Source of the DNA: DATKBT01 sp035546295
GTDB taxonomy: Bacteria; Acidobacteriota; Thermoanaerobaculia; Multivoradales; Multivoraceae
Assembly: GCA_035546295.1 (NCBI GenBank)
Contig: DATKBT010000186.1
Coordinates: forward strand, 1 to 64,000
Length of the DNA: 64,000 bases
Direction: 5' to 3'
The notes under the pieces were generated by a model. The model saw only the letters and a program-made list of their open reading frames with translations, made no database searches and had not been told where the DNA came from. Shown in pieces: positions 50,217 through 58,598 of this stretch. Position numbers and translations under genes: made by a program. How positions within the stretch are numbered: the stretch's first letter is position 1; every line of letters begins with the position of its first letter.

Positions 50217-52174
50217 AACGCAGGGTACCCGATCGGCCGGGGCTCCCCCGGCGACTCTGCCGCCACGAATCCAGGCGCCTCGGCCGGCACGATGCCGAGC
50301 CGCCGCGACGACGTGGGCTCGTCCGGCACGGGCTCGGGTGCCTGCTGGCGACAGTCCTGGCGCTGGGAGGCGCACCGCTCCTCGCCCAGACGGGCTCGGC
50401 GCCGGCCGCCGAACCCTCGACAGCGCCGGCGGCCGCCACGACCAAGCTGCTCGCCGACGTCGGCTGGCTCGCCTCGGCCGACCTCGAGGGCCGGCTCACC
50501 GGCACCACCGGCGAGCAGCTCGCGGCCGAGTATCTCGCGCAGTCGCTGGCCGACGCAGGCGCCGAACCGCTTCCCGGCCAGGAGGGCTACCTGATGCCCT
50601 TCGAGTTCACCTCGGGCACCGATGACGCCGGCTCGTCGATCCGCGTGACCGCCGGCTCGCAGACCCTGAGCTGGGACGACACCGCTGATGTCCGGGCGCT
50701 CTCCTTCTCCGACAACCAGACGGTGAGGGGACAGGTGGTCTTCGCCGGCTACGGCCTCACCGTGCCCGACAGCCAGGACTTCGGCTACGACAGCTATGCC
50801 ACCCTCGACGTCACCGACAAGGTCGTCGTCGTCCTGCGCTACTTTCCCGAGGACGTCGACGGCGAGGCGCGGACCACGCTCGCGCGCTACTCGGGCCTGC
50901 GCTACAAGGCGCGCACCGCGCGCGAGAACGGCGCCAAGGCCCTCCTGGTGGTCACCGGGCCGCGCTCCCCCAACGCCGGCGAGACGATCCCGATGACCTT
51001 CGACACCGCGATCGCGGGCTCCGGCATCGCGGCCGCCTCGATCAGCGCCGAGGTCGCCGCCGCGCTGCTCTCCGGCAGACCCGACCTCGACCTCGCCGCC
51101 GCCCAGAAGATGTTCGACGACGGCAATCCGCACACCGCGGGCTTCGAGCTCCCGGACGTCGAGGTCGAGCTCGACGTCAAGGTCCGGCGCGAGCGTCGCA
51201 CCGGTTACAACGTGGTCGGCCTGCTCCCTGGATCCGACCCCTCGGCGCCCGAGCCGTACGTCGTGGTCGGCGCGCACTACGACCACCTCGGACGAGGCGG
51301 CGGCGGCAACTCGCTCGCCCGCAAGGACGAGCTCGGCGGCATCCATCATGGCGCCGACGACAACGCTTCGGGCACCGCCGCCGTGCTCCAGATCGCCCGT
51401 GACCTCGCCCCGTTCGAGCTCGACCGCACGGTCGTCCTCGCGCTGTGGTCGGGGGAGGAGCTCGGCCTGCTCGGCTCCTCCGCCTTCCTCGACAGCGGCG
51501 CCATCCCGGCCGACCAGATCGCCGCCTACGTGAACATGGACATGGTCGGTCGCATGAAGGACAACAAGCTGTCGGCCCAGTCGGTCGGCTCGAGCCCGGT
51601 CTGGCCGCGCCTGCTCGAGCAGGCCAACGTGCCGATCGGCTTCGACCTGCAGACCCAGGAGGACCCCTACCTCCCCACCGACAGCGCGAGCTTCTACCAG
51701 GCGAAGGTCCCGGCCCTCCAGCTCTTCACCGGCTCGCATGCCGACTACCACCGGCCGAGCGACACCGCCGAGAAGATCAACCTCGCGGATCTCGCGCGGG
51801 TGGCTCGCTTCGCGGGTCTGATCACGCGGCGGCTCGCCGAGCTCGACGACGCGCCGGACTACGCGGTCGTCCAGCGCAAGCAGGCGGCGGGCGGCGACCG
51901 CGATGCGGTGCGGGCCTTCACCGGCACGATTCCCGACTACACGACCGACGTCGAGGGGTTGCGCCTCGGCGGGGTGATGGCGGGCGGCCCGGCCGACCAG
52001 GCCGGGCTGCGCGAGGGGGACGTGATCGTCCGCTTCGGCGGCGCGACGATCGCCAACATCTACGACTACACCTACGCCCTGGACGCGGTGAAGGTCGGGG
52101 TGCCGGTCGAGGTGGTGTTCGTGCGCGACGGCGAGCAGAGGACCACGACGATCACGCCCGCGGCGCGCCAGTAG
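50213..52174 (+). CDS. Exported M28 family metallopeptidase with PA and PDZ domains
   Basis: 653 aa; GTG start with a GGAGGTG ribosome site inside the preceding gene. A basic leader and hydrophobic core (LGCLLATVLALGGAPLLAQ) form the signal. A PA-type insert lies at about 135-320. The peptidase domain has all M28 zinc ligands and catalytic residues: H355 (GAHYDHLG), D382 (HHGADDNASG), E415/E416 (WSGEELGLLG), D443 (NMDMVGR) and H513 (YHRPSDTAEK). A PDZ domain (about 560-645: LRLGGVMAGGPADQAGLREG) closes the protein. It is an aminopeptidase-type enzyme releasing amino acids from peptides outside the cytoplasm. Its stop begins a TAGCCCAGG hairpin. Confidence 0.93.
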   Translation: MKRRVPDRPGLPRRLCRHESRRLGRHDAEPPRRRGLVRHGLGCLLATVLALGGAPLLAQTGSAPAAEPSTAPAAATTKLLADVGWLASADLEGRLTGTTGEQLAAEYLAQSLADAGAEPLPGQEGYLMPFEFTSGTDDAGSSIRVTAGSQTLSWDDTADVRALSFSDNQTVRGQVVFAGYGLTVPDSQDFGYDSYATLDVTDKVVVVLRYFPEDVDGEARTTLARYSGLRYKARTARENGAKALLVVTGPRSPNAGETIPMTFDTAIAGSGIAAASISAEVAAALLSGRPDLDLAAAQKMFDDGNPHTAGFELPDVEVELDVKVRRERRTGYNVVGLLPGSDPSAPEPYVVVGAHYDHLGRGGGGNSLARKDELGGIHHGADDNASGTAAVLQIARDLAPFELDRTVVLALWSGEELGLLGSSAFLDSGAIPADQIAAYVNMDMVGRMKDNKLSAQSVGSSPVWPRLLEQANVPIGFDLQTQEDPYLPTDSASFYQAKVPALQLFTGSHADYHRPSDTAEKINLADLARVARFAGLITRRLAELDDAPDYAVVQRKQAAGGDRDAVRAFTGTIPDYTTDVEGLRLGGVMAGGPADQAGLREGDVIVRFGGATIANIYDYTYALDAVKVGVPVEVVFVRDGEQRTTTITPAARQ

Positions 52175-52214
52175 CCCAGGAACCGTCTGCCGAGAACAGC
52201 TCGGCAGACGGTTC
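52172..52214 (+). repeat. Post-stop hairpin after the M28 peptidase gene
   Basis: Stop TAG plus CCCAGG, then a perfect 15-bp stem GAACCGTCTGCCGAG with loop AACAG (52180-52214). Entry sequence and GAAC/GTTC base match the receptor hairpins, while the rest of the stem differs on both arms. Confidence 0.8.
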
Positions 52215-52216
52215 GA

Positions 52217-52256
52217 CGCGTGTCCCCCGTGCAGCCCGTGCTCACGGGCTGCACGG
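52217..52256 (-). repeat. CGTGCAGCC hairpin element, copy 2
   Basis: Reverse complement of the element at 16305-16348: CGCGTGTC, C-run, then CCGTGCAGCCCG paired with CGGGCTGCACGG. It directly follows the post-stop hairpin, so two palindromes stand in series. Confidence 0.7.
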
Positions 52257-52350
52257 CTGGGGATCCGTAGAGTCTGAAACCTCCCTTCGTCTCAGCACCT
52301 GAGCTGCCCCAGTCTCCCCGCGTCCTCACCCCAACGTCGACCGCCGCCGC

Positions 52351-52359
52351 TGGTACACT
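52351..52359 (+). promoter_or_regulatory. Extended -10 of the kinase gene pair
   Basis: TGGTACACT matches TGnTAnnnT; transcription would start near 52366, about 120 bases before the kinase GTG. No good -35. Confidence 0.35.
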
Positions 52360-52487
52360 TAGGCCGGTACGCACGCCCCTGAAAGCGCTGGCGCGCGCGC
52401 CACCCAGACCCGCGAACGCGCATCCCGGGCCGCGCCCCGGGCCGGAGTCGGAGCGCGCAAAGCGGGCTCACCCGACGAGCAGCCGCC

Positions 52488-54596
52488 GTGAGCGAGATCC
52501 AGAAGGCCGGTAAATACGAGATCCTCCATCGGATCGGCGAGGGAGGCTTCGGCGTCGTCTACGAGGGCCGCGACCCGTTCATCAAGCGGCCGGTCGCGAT
52601 CAAGACCTGCACCTCCGACAACGAGGAGACGCGCAGGCGCTTCCTGCGCGAGGCCGAGATCTCCGGCCGCATCGAGCACCCGAACATCACTATCGTCTAC
52701 GACTTCGGGTACGAGGAGGGAACCCCCTACCTGGTCCAGGAGTTCCTATCGGGCGAGGACCTCGACGACAAGATCGAGCGGCGCGAGAGAATCCCGCTGC
52801 TCACCAAGCTCGACTACCTGCTCCAGGCCGCCAAGGGACTCGGCTTCGCCCACGAGCAAGACATCCTGCACCGCGACGTGAAGCCCGGAAACGTCCGGGT
52901 GCTCGAAGACGACCGGGTCAAGATCATGGACTTCGGCATCGCCAAGCTGGCGAGCGTCGAGACCCAGCTCACCCAGACCGGCACCACCCTCGGCACCCCC
53001 GCCTACCTCTCCCCCGAGCAGCTGCGCGGCGACGAGGTCGATCAGCGCTCCGACATCTATTCGTACGGCGTGCTCGCCTTCGAGCTGCTCTGCTACCGCC
53101 GTCTGTTCCAGGCCGACAACGTCTCGTCGCTGTTCTTCCAGATCCTGCACCAGCCCGCCACGCGTCTGCGCGAGGTCTGGGAGGACTGCCCGAAGGACCT
53201 CGACGAGCTGGTCGCCAAGTGCGTCGAGAAGGACCCCGCGAATCGGATCCCCGGCTTCCGGCAGGTCATCGCGACCCTGCAGTCGATCATGGAGGAGGTT
53301 CGCAGGCAGGGGGACGTGCCGCTGCCGACCGCCGCCTACGGCCTGGTCGGCGCCGGCGACGAAGACCGCAAGGAGCTCGGGCGGCGGCAGGCGCTGACCG
53401 CCGCCCGCAACCAGATCGAGGACCTGCTCGCCAGCGGCGAGCTCAAGGCGGCGGCGCGGGCGCTGCTCGAGGCGCGCCAGAGCTTCGGCGACCTGGTGCC
53501 CTTCCGCACCCTGCACGATCGCCTGGTCCAGCTCCAGACCGCCGCCGACGTCGAGGTGGTGGAGGAGAGCGAGGAGCTGCGCGCGGTGGTCGGCGTGATT
53601 CGCGACGAGCTCGAGTCCGGCAACCTGGACGAGGCGGCCGCCAAGCACGGGCATGCGGTCAAGCTGTTCGGCGAGGGGCACTCGCTGCTCGTCCTCGGCC
53701 GGCAGATCCGAGCGCGCCGGAAGGTCGCCGAGAGCCGCGACCTGCTCGCGAAAGGATCGCTCGAGCCCGCCTGGGAGGCGGTCCAGCGCGCTTACGAGCT
53801 CGACCCGCAGGTGCCGGGCGTGGCCGAGCTGATCAAGGAGGTCGACGCGCGGCGCAAGAGCCACGCGCGCTCGGGGCGCATCGATGCCCTGCTGGTGGAG
53901 GCCCGGCGCCTGCAAGCGGCCGGTCGTCTCCACCCGGCGCGCGATCGCGTCGCCGAGGCGTTGGCCGAGGATCCCGAGGACGCCACCGCGAAAGCGCTGG
54001 CGCGCGAGCTCGACTCTGCGCTGCGCATGGCGAGCCAGGTGACGGTCATGGCCGACCGTCTCGGTACCGAGGCCACCGTGATGCTGCCTTCCGGGGAGAT
54101 GGTCGCTGCGGGAGGGCCACCGGCGGCCCCGTCGCTCGCTCCGCGCGCAGTTCCGACCGAGGCCACCGTCCTCGGGCCCACCGCCGAGCCTCCGGCGACA
54201 GCGAGGCGGTTGAGCCCGTGGCTCCTGGCCGGGGCCGCCGCCGGTCTGCTCGCCGTGATCGCCGTCGCCGCCTGGATGATGGGAGGCTTCGGCTCGGCGG
54301 CCGATGCGACCGGCACCGTCTCGCTCGACGCCAGCCCCTGGGGAGAGCTCACGGCGATCGTCGGCGCCGACGGGACCGCGGTCGACCTCGAGGCGCTGGG
54401 ACTCGGAGCGCCGCCGTACTTCACGCCGCTCTCCCTGCGGCTGGCGCCGGGGCAGTACCGCGCCACGGTCCGCCAACCGGGCACCGGGCTCGACCGCGAG
54501 GTCGAGCTCCGGGTCGAGGAGGGAGAGATCGCGGCGGCGCGCGTCGAGCTGGAGCCGATCGACGCCGACCGCTACTTCGAGGAGGTGGACTGGTGA
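52488..54596 (+). CDS. Membrane Ser/Thr protein kinase with PEGA-like extracellular domain
   Basis: 702 aa, GTG start. Hanks-type kinase at about 9-265: glycine loop GEGGFG (18-23), K39 in VAIK, HRD at 128-130 (ILHRDVKPGN), DFG at 148-150 and a TPAYLSPEQ activation-segment end. All catalytic residues are present. Helical, TPR-like repeats follow (about 290-510). A membrane helix at about 577-600 (WLLAGAAAGLLAVIAVAAWM) puts the last 100 residues outside; they resemble a PEGA module (GTVSLDASPWGELTA ... TPLSLRLAPGQYRATVRQPG). It probably relays an envelope signal to cytoplasmic targets. Coupled by a GTGA overlap to the secreted coiled-coil gene, a candidate ligand or partner. Confidence 0.92.
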   Translation: MSEIQKAGKYEILHRIGEGGFGVVYEGRDPFIKRPVAIKTCTSDNEETRRRFLREAEISGRIEHPNITIVYDFGYEEGTPYLVQEFLSGEDLDDKIERRERIPLLTKLDYLLQAAKGLGFAHEQDILHRDVKPGNVRVLEDDRVKIMDFGIAKLASVETQLTQTGTTLGTPAYLSPEQLRGDEVDQRSDIYSYGVLAFELLCYRRLFQADNVSSLFFQILHQPATRLREVWEDCPKDLDELVAKCVEKDPANRIPGFRQVIATLQSIMEEVRRQGDVPLPTAAYGLVGAGDEDRKELGRRQALTAARNQIEDLLASGELKAAARALLEARQSFGDLVPFRTLHDRLVQLQTAADVEVVEESEELRAVVGVIRDELESGNLDEAAAKHGHAVKLFGEGHSLLVLGRQIRARRKVAESRDLLAKGSLEPAWEAVQRAYELDPQVPGVAELIKEVDARRKSHARSGRIDALLVEARRLQAAGRLHPARDRVAEALAEDPEDATAKALARELDSALRMASQVTVMADRLGTEATVMLPSGEMVAAGGPPAAPSLAPRAVPTEATVLGPTAEPPATARRLSPWLLAGAAAGLLAVIAVAAWMMGGFGSAADATGTVSLDASPWGELTAIVGADGTAVDLEALGLGAPPYFTPLSLRLAPGQYRATVRQPGTGLDREVELRVEEGEIAAARVELEPIDADRYFEEVDW

Positions 54597-56251
54597 AGAC
54601 GAGGCCTTTCGCTGCCGCCGCCGCCGCCGTCGCCGCCCTCGCGCTCGCCGCTCCGGCGATCGCCGACTTCAAGGCGAGCTTCCGCGAGGGCGTCAAGGCA
54701 TACGACCAGCAGAACTGGAGCGAGGTCGCGCGTTACATGCTCGAGGCGCTTCAGGATCGCCCGCATTCCGATCGGGTCTCGGTCGCGATCTTCAGCACCA
54801 AGCGGATCACCTACATCCCCAACACCTTCCTCGGCATCGCCCTCTACCACCTCGACCGCTGTGAGGAGGCGATGTCCTACTTCGAGAGCGCCGAGACCCA
54901 GGGCATCGCCTCCTCTCGCGAGCGGGAGTACTTCAGCGAAATGGTCGAGGCGCGGCGCCGTTGCACCGACAAGCTGATGGAGCAGACGATCGCCTCCGCC
55001 GGCGCGGCCATGCAGAAGGCCTCGATGATGGCCGCCAACGTCGATCAGATGAAGAAGGATCCCGCGGCGGCCGCGATCATGGGCCAGTCGCCCGAGATGA
55101 AGGCCCGGCTCGACCGCGGAATGGAGTACATGGAGGGCGCTCAGCAACGCCTGCAGGCCGGCACCCAGGCGCGAAAGTTCGAGATCGTGCGCGACGCGGC
55201 GGAGTTCGCGAAGAAGGCCGAAGCCGAGCTGACCGACCTCGAGAAGGCGATGAAGGAGAAGCTCAGCGCCGGCGCCGGCGAAGCGCTGCAGGCGGCGCAG
55301 CAGGGGCTGGCGGCCGCTCGCACCGCCGCGCAGGAGCTCGAGCGCTACCGTTCGAGCGCCGATGTCGGCGCGGTGTGGTCGCGCAACGCCGCGCTCGGGC
55401 GTCTCGAGTCCGAGGCCGACGAGCTGCTCGCCAGCGCCGCACGAGGACTCGATTCCGCGGGCAGCGACGTTACCAAGATCGAGAAGGCCTCGAAGGACGC
55501 GGACCAGGCGCGCGCCAAGTTCGAGGACGCCCAGAACCAGGCGCGCCAGAGAGTGGCGCAGGAGCGCCGGCGCCGGGAGAGCGCGGAGCAGATCGCGGCC
55601 GGCGCCCGCTCCTCGATCGCGGGCGCACAGCGCGCGCTCGAGGCGCTCGATCGCTTCCGGGGCGCCGCACCGCTCGAGGGCGCGTGGGCGCGGGGCGGCC
55701 GTCTCGGCTCGCGCGAGTCGGAGCTCAGCGCCACCCTCGCCGAGGCGCGCGAGGCGCTCGCCGAGGGGGATCGCCGCGACGATCCCGATCGGCTCGGCCG
55801 CGCCGCCGACCTCGCCGATCAGGCCGCGGCAGGCTTCCGGGCGCTCGCCGGCGAGGCGGAGACGCTCCTCGCCGCTGCCGATCGCCCCGACCCCGGCCCC
55901 GTCGTGACGCCCTCCGGCGAGGCCACCCCCGGCGATGAGCCGGCGACGCGCCTGGTCCCGCCGCCCGCGCTCAGGAACGCGGTCGCCGCCTACTTCGCCG
56001 GCGACTACCAGGAGACGGTCGACCTGCTCCAGGAAGAAGCGTTCGAGGAGCCGCGAGCCACCGCACAGGCCTCCCTGTTCCGGGCCGCTGCCCGCTTCGC
56101 CCTGTGGCAGCTCGGCGGACGCGAGGACGAGCAGCTCCGGGCCGCGATCGGCCGCGACATCTCGACCGGCAAGGCGTCGGATCCCGACCTGCGCGCGGAG
56201 CCGCGGTTCTTCCCGCCCCCCTTCGTCGAGCTGGTGCGCGACGGCGAGTAG
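54593..56251 (+). CDS. Secreted coiled-coil / TPR-like protein coupled to the kinase
   Basis: 552 aa, GTG start overlapping the kinase stop, ribosome site GAGGAGGTG. Signal peptide 1-24 (AAAAAVAALALAAPAIA). Residues 25-120 look like TPRs (FREGVKAYDQQNWSEVARYM, FLGIALYHLDRCEEAMSYFE), with one cysteine pair position (C91, C125 by rough count). Then long heptad-rich helices to about 430 (AAEFAKKAEAELTDLEKAMK, DADQARAKFEDAQNQARQRV), a Pro-rich linker and a last TPR-like unit (AVAAYFAGDYQETVDLLQEE) ending in PRFFPPPFVELV. No enzyme motif. Its partner gene suggests it presents or senses an envelope state for the kinase's outer domain (inference). Confidence 0.8.
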   Translation: MKTRPFAAAAAAVAALALAAPAIADFKASFREGVKAYDQQNWSEVARYMLEALQDRPHSDRVSVAIFSTKRITYIPNTFLGIALYHLDRCEEAMSYFESAETQGIASSREREYFSEMVEARRRCTDKLMEQTIASAGAAMQKASMMAANVDQMKKDPAAAAIMGQSPEMKARLDRGMEYMEGAQQRLQAGTQARKFEIVRDAAEFAKKAEAELTDLEKAMKEKLSAGAGEALQAAQQGLAAARTAAQELERYRSSADVGAVWSRNAALGRLESEADELLASAARGLDSAGSDVTKIEKASKDADQARAKFEDAQNQARQRVAQERRRRESAEQIAAGARSSIAGAQRALEALDRFRGAAPLEGAWARGGRLGSRESELSATLAEAREALAEGDRRDDPDRLGRAADLADQAAAGFRALAGEAETLLAAADRPDPGPVVTPSGEATPGDEPATRLVPPPALRNAVAAYFAGDYQETVDLLQEEAFEEPRATAQASLFRAAARFALWQLGGREDEQLRAAIGRDISTGKASDPDLRAEPRFFPPPFVELVRDGE

Positions 56252-56262
56252 GCCTTCGGGTG

Positions 56263-56296
56263 CGGCCGCGGCGACTCGACTCGCCGGGCGCGGCCG
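56263..56296 (+). terminator. GC-rich hairpin after the coiled-coil gene
   Basis: CGGCCGCGGCGA pairs with TCGCC(ggg)CGCGGCCG, 12 bases after the TAG. No U-tract; a strong U-less terminator or stabiliser. Confidence 0.5.
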
Positions 56297-56428
56297 AGGG
56301 ATGAGGGCTCCGCTGGGTGCGATGGACCGATCCGCGGCGCCGTGATCGCGGGCCGACCGGCGAGGTTGCACCACGGCTGGCGAGCGCCGGCGCTCCTGCA
56401 CAGCGTCCCGCCGCCGCCCACCCTCTTC

Positions 56429-56547
56429 TGTAGCGGCCGACCCCCCGGTCGGCCGATCTCGGCGACGAGTCATTCCTCCGAAGGAACACACCCGCATGGG
56501 CACATCTCGCCTCGGGTCCTCGGCCGACCAGGGGGTCGGCCGCTACA
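56429..56547. repeat. CGGCCGACC palindromes, copies 2 and 3 as an inverted pair
   Basis: TGTAGCGGCCGACC...GGTCGGCCGA (56429-56456) and its complement with one mismatch (56520-56547) face each other across 63 bases. Each arm is itself palindromic, so the region can fold as one large cruciform or two small ones. A third copy is at 42044-42070. It lies between convergent genes and has the look of a small non-autonomous element (inference). Confidence 0.75.
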
Positions 56548-56577
56548 GGGGATCAAGCCGAGATCCCGCCACGCGGC

Positions 56578-56853
56578 TCCAACGAGCGATGAACGCTGAG
56601 GCCCGAAGGGCCGGAGGCGTTCTAGAACCCAGGAGTCGCGCCCGCGCGACTCCAACGAGGCCGAGTGCCGAAGGCCCGAAGGGCCTGGAGGCACTTTAGA
56701 ACCTTTTGGCGCCGCGCTTGCGCGGCGCCAACGAGCGATGAACGCTGAGGCCCGAAGGCCGGAGGCGCGCTAGAACCTTGGAGTCGCGCTCGCGCGACTC
56801 CAATGAGCGCCAAGTGCCGAAAGCCCGTCAGGGCTTGGAGGCACTTTAGAACC
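56578..56853 (-). repeat. Array of about 75-bp hairpin cassettes abutting the FadL-type gene
   Basis: Read with the gene's direction, GGTTCTA recurs at 56853, 56777, 56703 and 56629 (steps of 76, 74 and 74). The first GGTTCTAA contains the gene's own stop codon. Units alternate: AGTGCC...GGCACT in 1 and 3, ACGCC/CGCC...GCG in 2 and 4. Each encloses a short GC stem, C-TTCG-G closed in units 2 to 4, followed by an arm pair such as TTGGAGTCGCGC/GCGCGACTCCAA. UUCG loops in this orientation point to an RNA function, such as protection of the 3' end or termination. Confidence 0.85.
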
Positions 56854-58237
56854 TGTACACCGCCGACAGCGCCGCGATGTCGGCGCGCTCTGAGAAATCC
56901 GCCGCGAGGTCGAGCGAGAAGCTCTCTCCGATCGCGAAGCCCACGCCGAAGCTGTAGTGCATCTCGTCGTCGGCGGCCTGGGAGCCGGCCCACAGAGCGA
57001 TCGCCTCCTCCGGAACGGGACCTTCGTAGCGGATCTGGTGAGCAGGATCCTCCCAGGCGCCGGCGCGCAGGTAGATCGGGTTGGCCAGGGTCGCGAACAC
57101 GTACTCGAACCCGAGGTGGATCTCGTCGGCGTCGTCGACGACGAAGTCGTCCGGATCCGCCTGGGGCACCGCCGCGACGGTGAGGTTGTCGACCAGGGCC
57201 GAGTACTCGACGTTGTCGTAGTCGAGCGTGATGGTGAAGGTGTCGGTCGGCCTGATCGCGATTCCCAGGCCGAAGACCGAGGGCGTCCCGAACGTCGCAG
57301 CGACCGTCCTGGCGCCCGACTCGAGGCCCGGCACGGTGCGGCAGAACGCCGGATCGGCGGGGCCGCAACTGATCGTGTAGTCGTAGTCGAAGTCCTTGCC
57401 CTCGCGGTAGACGCCGCCCAGGCTGAAGTGCTGGTTGACCTCAAACAGGAACCCCACGTTGATCCCGACCTGGTCGTCGTCGCCTCTCTGCACCTGGGTG
57501 GCGAAGACGTTCGAGGGGGAAAAGTCGGGAGGACCGAAGAAACCGCCGGGAGCGTCGAGATCCGGAACCGCCGGGCTGACGTCGTAGCGGAAGGTGGTCG
57601 AGGCGATGTCGAAGCTGTAGAAGTTCACGCCGATCCCGATCGAGAACCGGTCGGCGAACTCGTAGGCGAACGAAGCGCCGATGTTCTCGATCTCGAGCCC
57701 GAGCGAAGTCTGAACCGGGAAGAGGCGCCGGCAGCAGACACCCTCCGGATCGAAGAACACGCCGCCGGTCTCGAAGCTCGATTCGAAATCGACGAGCTGA
57801 TGGCGGAAGAGCGCGAACCGGAAGTCGCCGACCGGACGGACATAGGAGATGAAGGACAGGCTGGTCACCTCGTCGTCGCTCTCCCCCAGGCTGAAGCCGC
57901 TCCTGGTGTCGACGCCGCGGTCGAGCGGCGTGCCGTTGAACCGCCCCGCGTCCGAGAACAGGGTCGAGGTGCTGAAGTTCCTCCCCTCGATCGATACCTC
58001 CTGCTCCGAGAGGTTGGTCAGGCCCGCAGGATTCGTGTAGGCCGCGGTCGCGTCGTTGGCGACCGCGAGGAAGGCGCCGCCGACGCCGAGGCTGCGCGCT
58101 CCGGGAGGCGTGAAGTTGAACTGCAGCCCGGAGATCACCTCGTCGTCGACCTGGGCGGCGGCGGGCAGGGCGACGAAGGTGATGGCAAGGGCGGCGAGAG
58201 AGGCGGCGCTCAGCGCGACGCGGCATGACTTCGACAT
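56846..58237 (-). CDS. OmpP1/FadL/TodX-type outer-membrane transport protein
   Basis: 463 aa; the ATG at 58237 follows GGAGGAG and gives a signal peptide (ALSAASLAALAITFVALPAAAQ). The mature N-terminus has the family hallmark GARSLGVGGAFLAVANDATA with AYTNPAGLTNL, the FadL-type hatch start. The remainder is a beta-barrel of alternating strands, interrupted by a loop with paired cysteines (EGVCCRRLF) and another CGPADPAFC, and ends with the aromatic C-terminus ALSAVYRF typical of outer-membrane proteins. It should let hydrophobic molecules such as fatty acids or aromatics cross the outer membrane. A TATAGT (58399-58404, minus strand) about 160 bases upstream may be its -10. Confidence 0.92.
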   Translation of the reverse strand: MSKSCRVALSAASLAALAITFVALPAAAQVDDEVISGLQFNFTPPGARSLGVGGAFLAVANDATAAYTNPAGLTNLSEQEVSIEGRNFSTSTLFSDAGRFNGTPLDRGVDTRSGFSLGESDDEVTSLSFISYVRPVGDFRFALFRHQLVDFESSFETGGVFFDPEGVCCRRLFPVQTSLGLEIENIGASFAYEFADRFSIGIGVNFYSFDIASTTFRYDVSPAVPDLDAPGGFFGPPDFSPSNVFATQVQRGDDDQVGINVGFLFEVNQHFSLGGVYREGKDFDYDYTISCGPADPAFCRTVPGLESGARTVAATFGTPSVFGLGIAIRPTDTFTITLDYDNVEYSALVDNLTVAAVPQADPDDFVVDDADEIHLGFEYVFATLANPIYLRAGAWEDPAHQIRYEGPVPEEAIALWAGSQAADDEMHYSFGVGFAIGESFSLDLAADFSERADIAALSAVYRF

Positions 58238-58598
58238 GGAACTCCTCCCGTAGGCATCGAACCGGTGAAGCGGCGGTCTGGCGATGAAGCGACAGTTTCG
58301 ATCGAATCTGCACCGGCCGGGGCGCGGCGCGCCTTCCCGAGCCGAGAAGCGATGGCCGCTCTCCTCGCGCAGTGAAACCGTCCTCTTTTCAGCCGACAAC
58401 TATAGCCGAGCTGCGGCCTCGGTCGATCGCCGCGCGGCGGTCGCGCGTCGGAAGGCGTCGTGTGAGCCCCGGATCTGCCGGTGAAGTTCGGTCCTCCGAG
58501 GTCGCCGTCGGGGCGGCGCTCGTTCGGGTATCCTAGACGTCCCTCGTCCACCTGCCGAGAAGCCTCGCCCAATTTCGACTTGCGCTGAAAGGGCACCC
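58238..58598. promoter_or_regulatory. Divergent promoter region, FadL-type gene and Calx-beta gene
   Basis: 361 bp. The minus strand has TATAGT (58399-58404) for the porin gene. The plus strand has TATCCT (58529-58534), about 65 bases before the ATG at 58599. Both -35 regions are weak. No gene or repeat seen. Confidence 0.3.
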
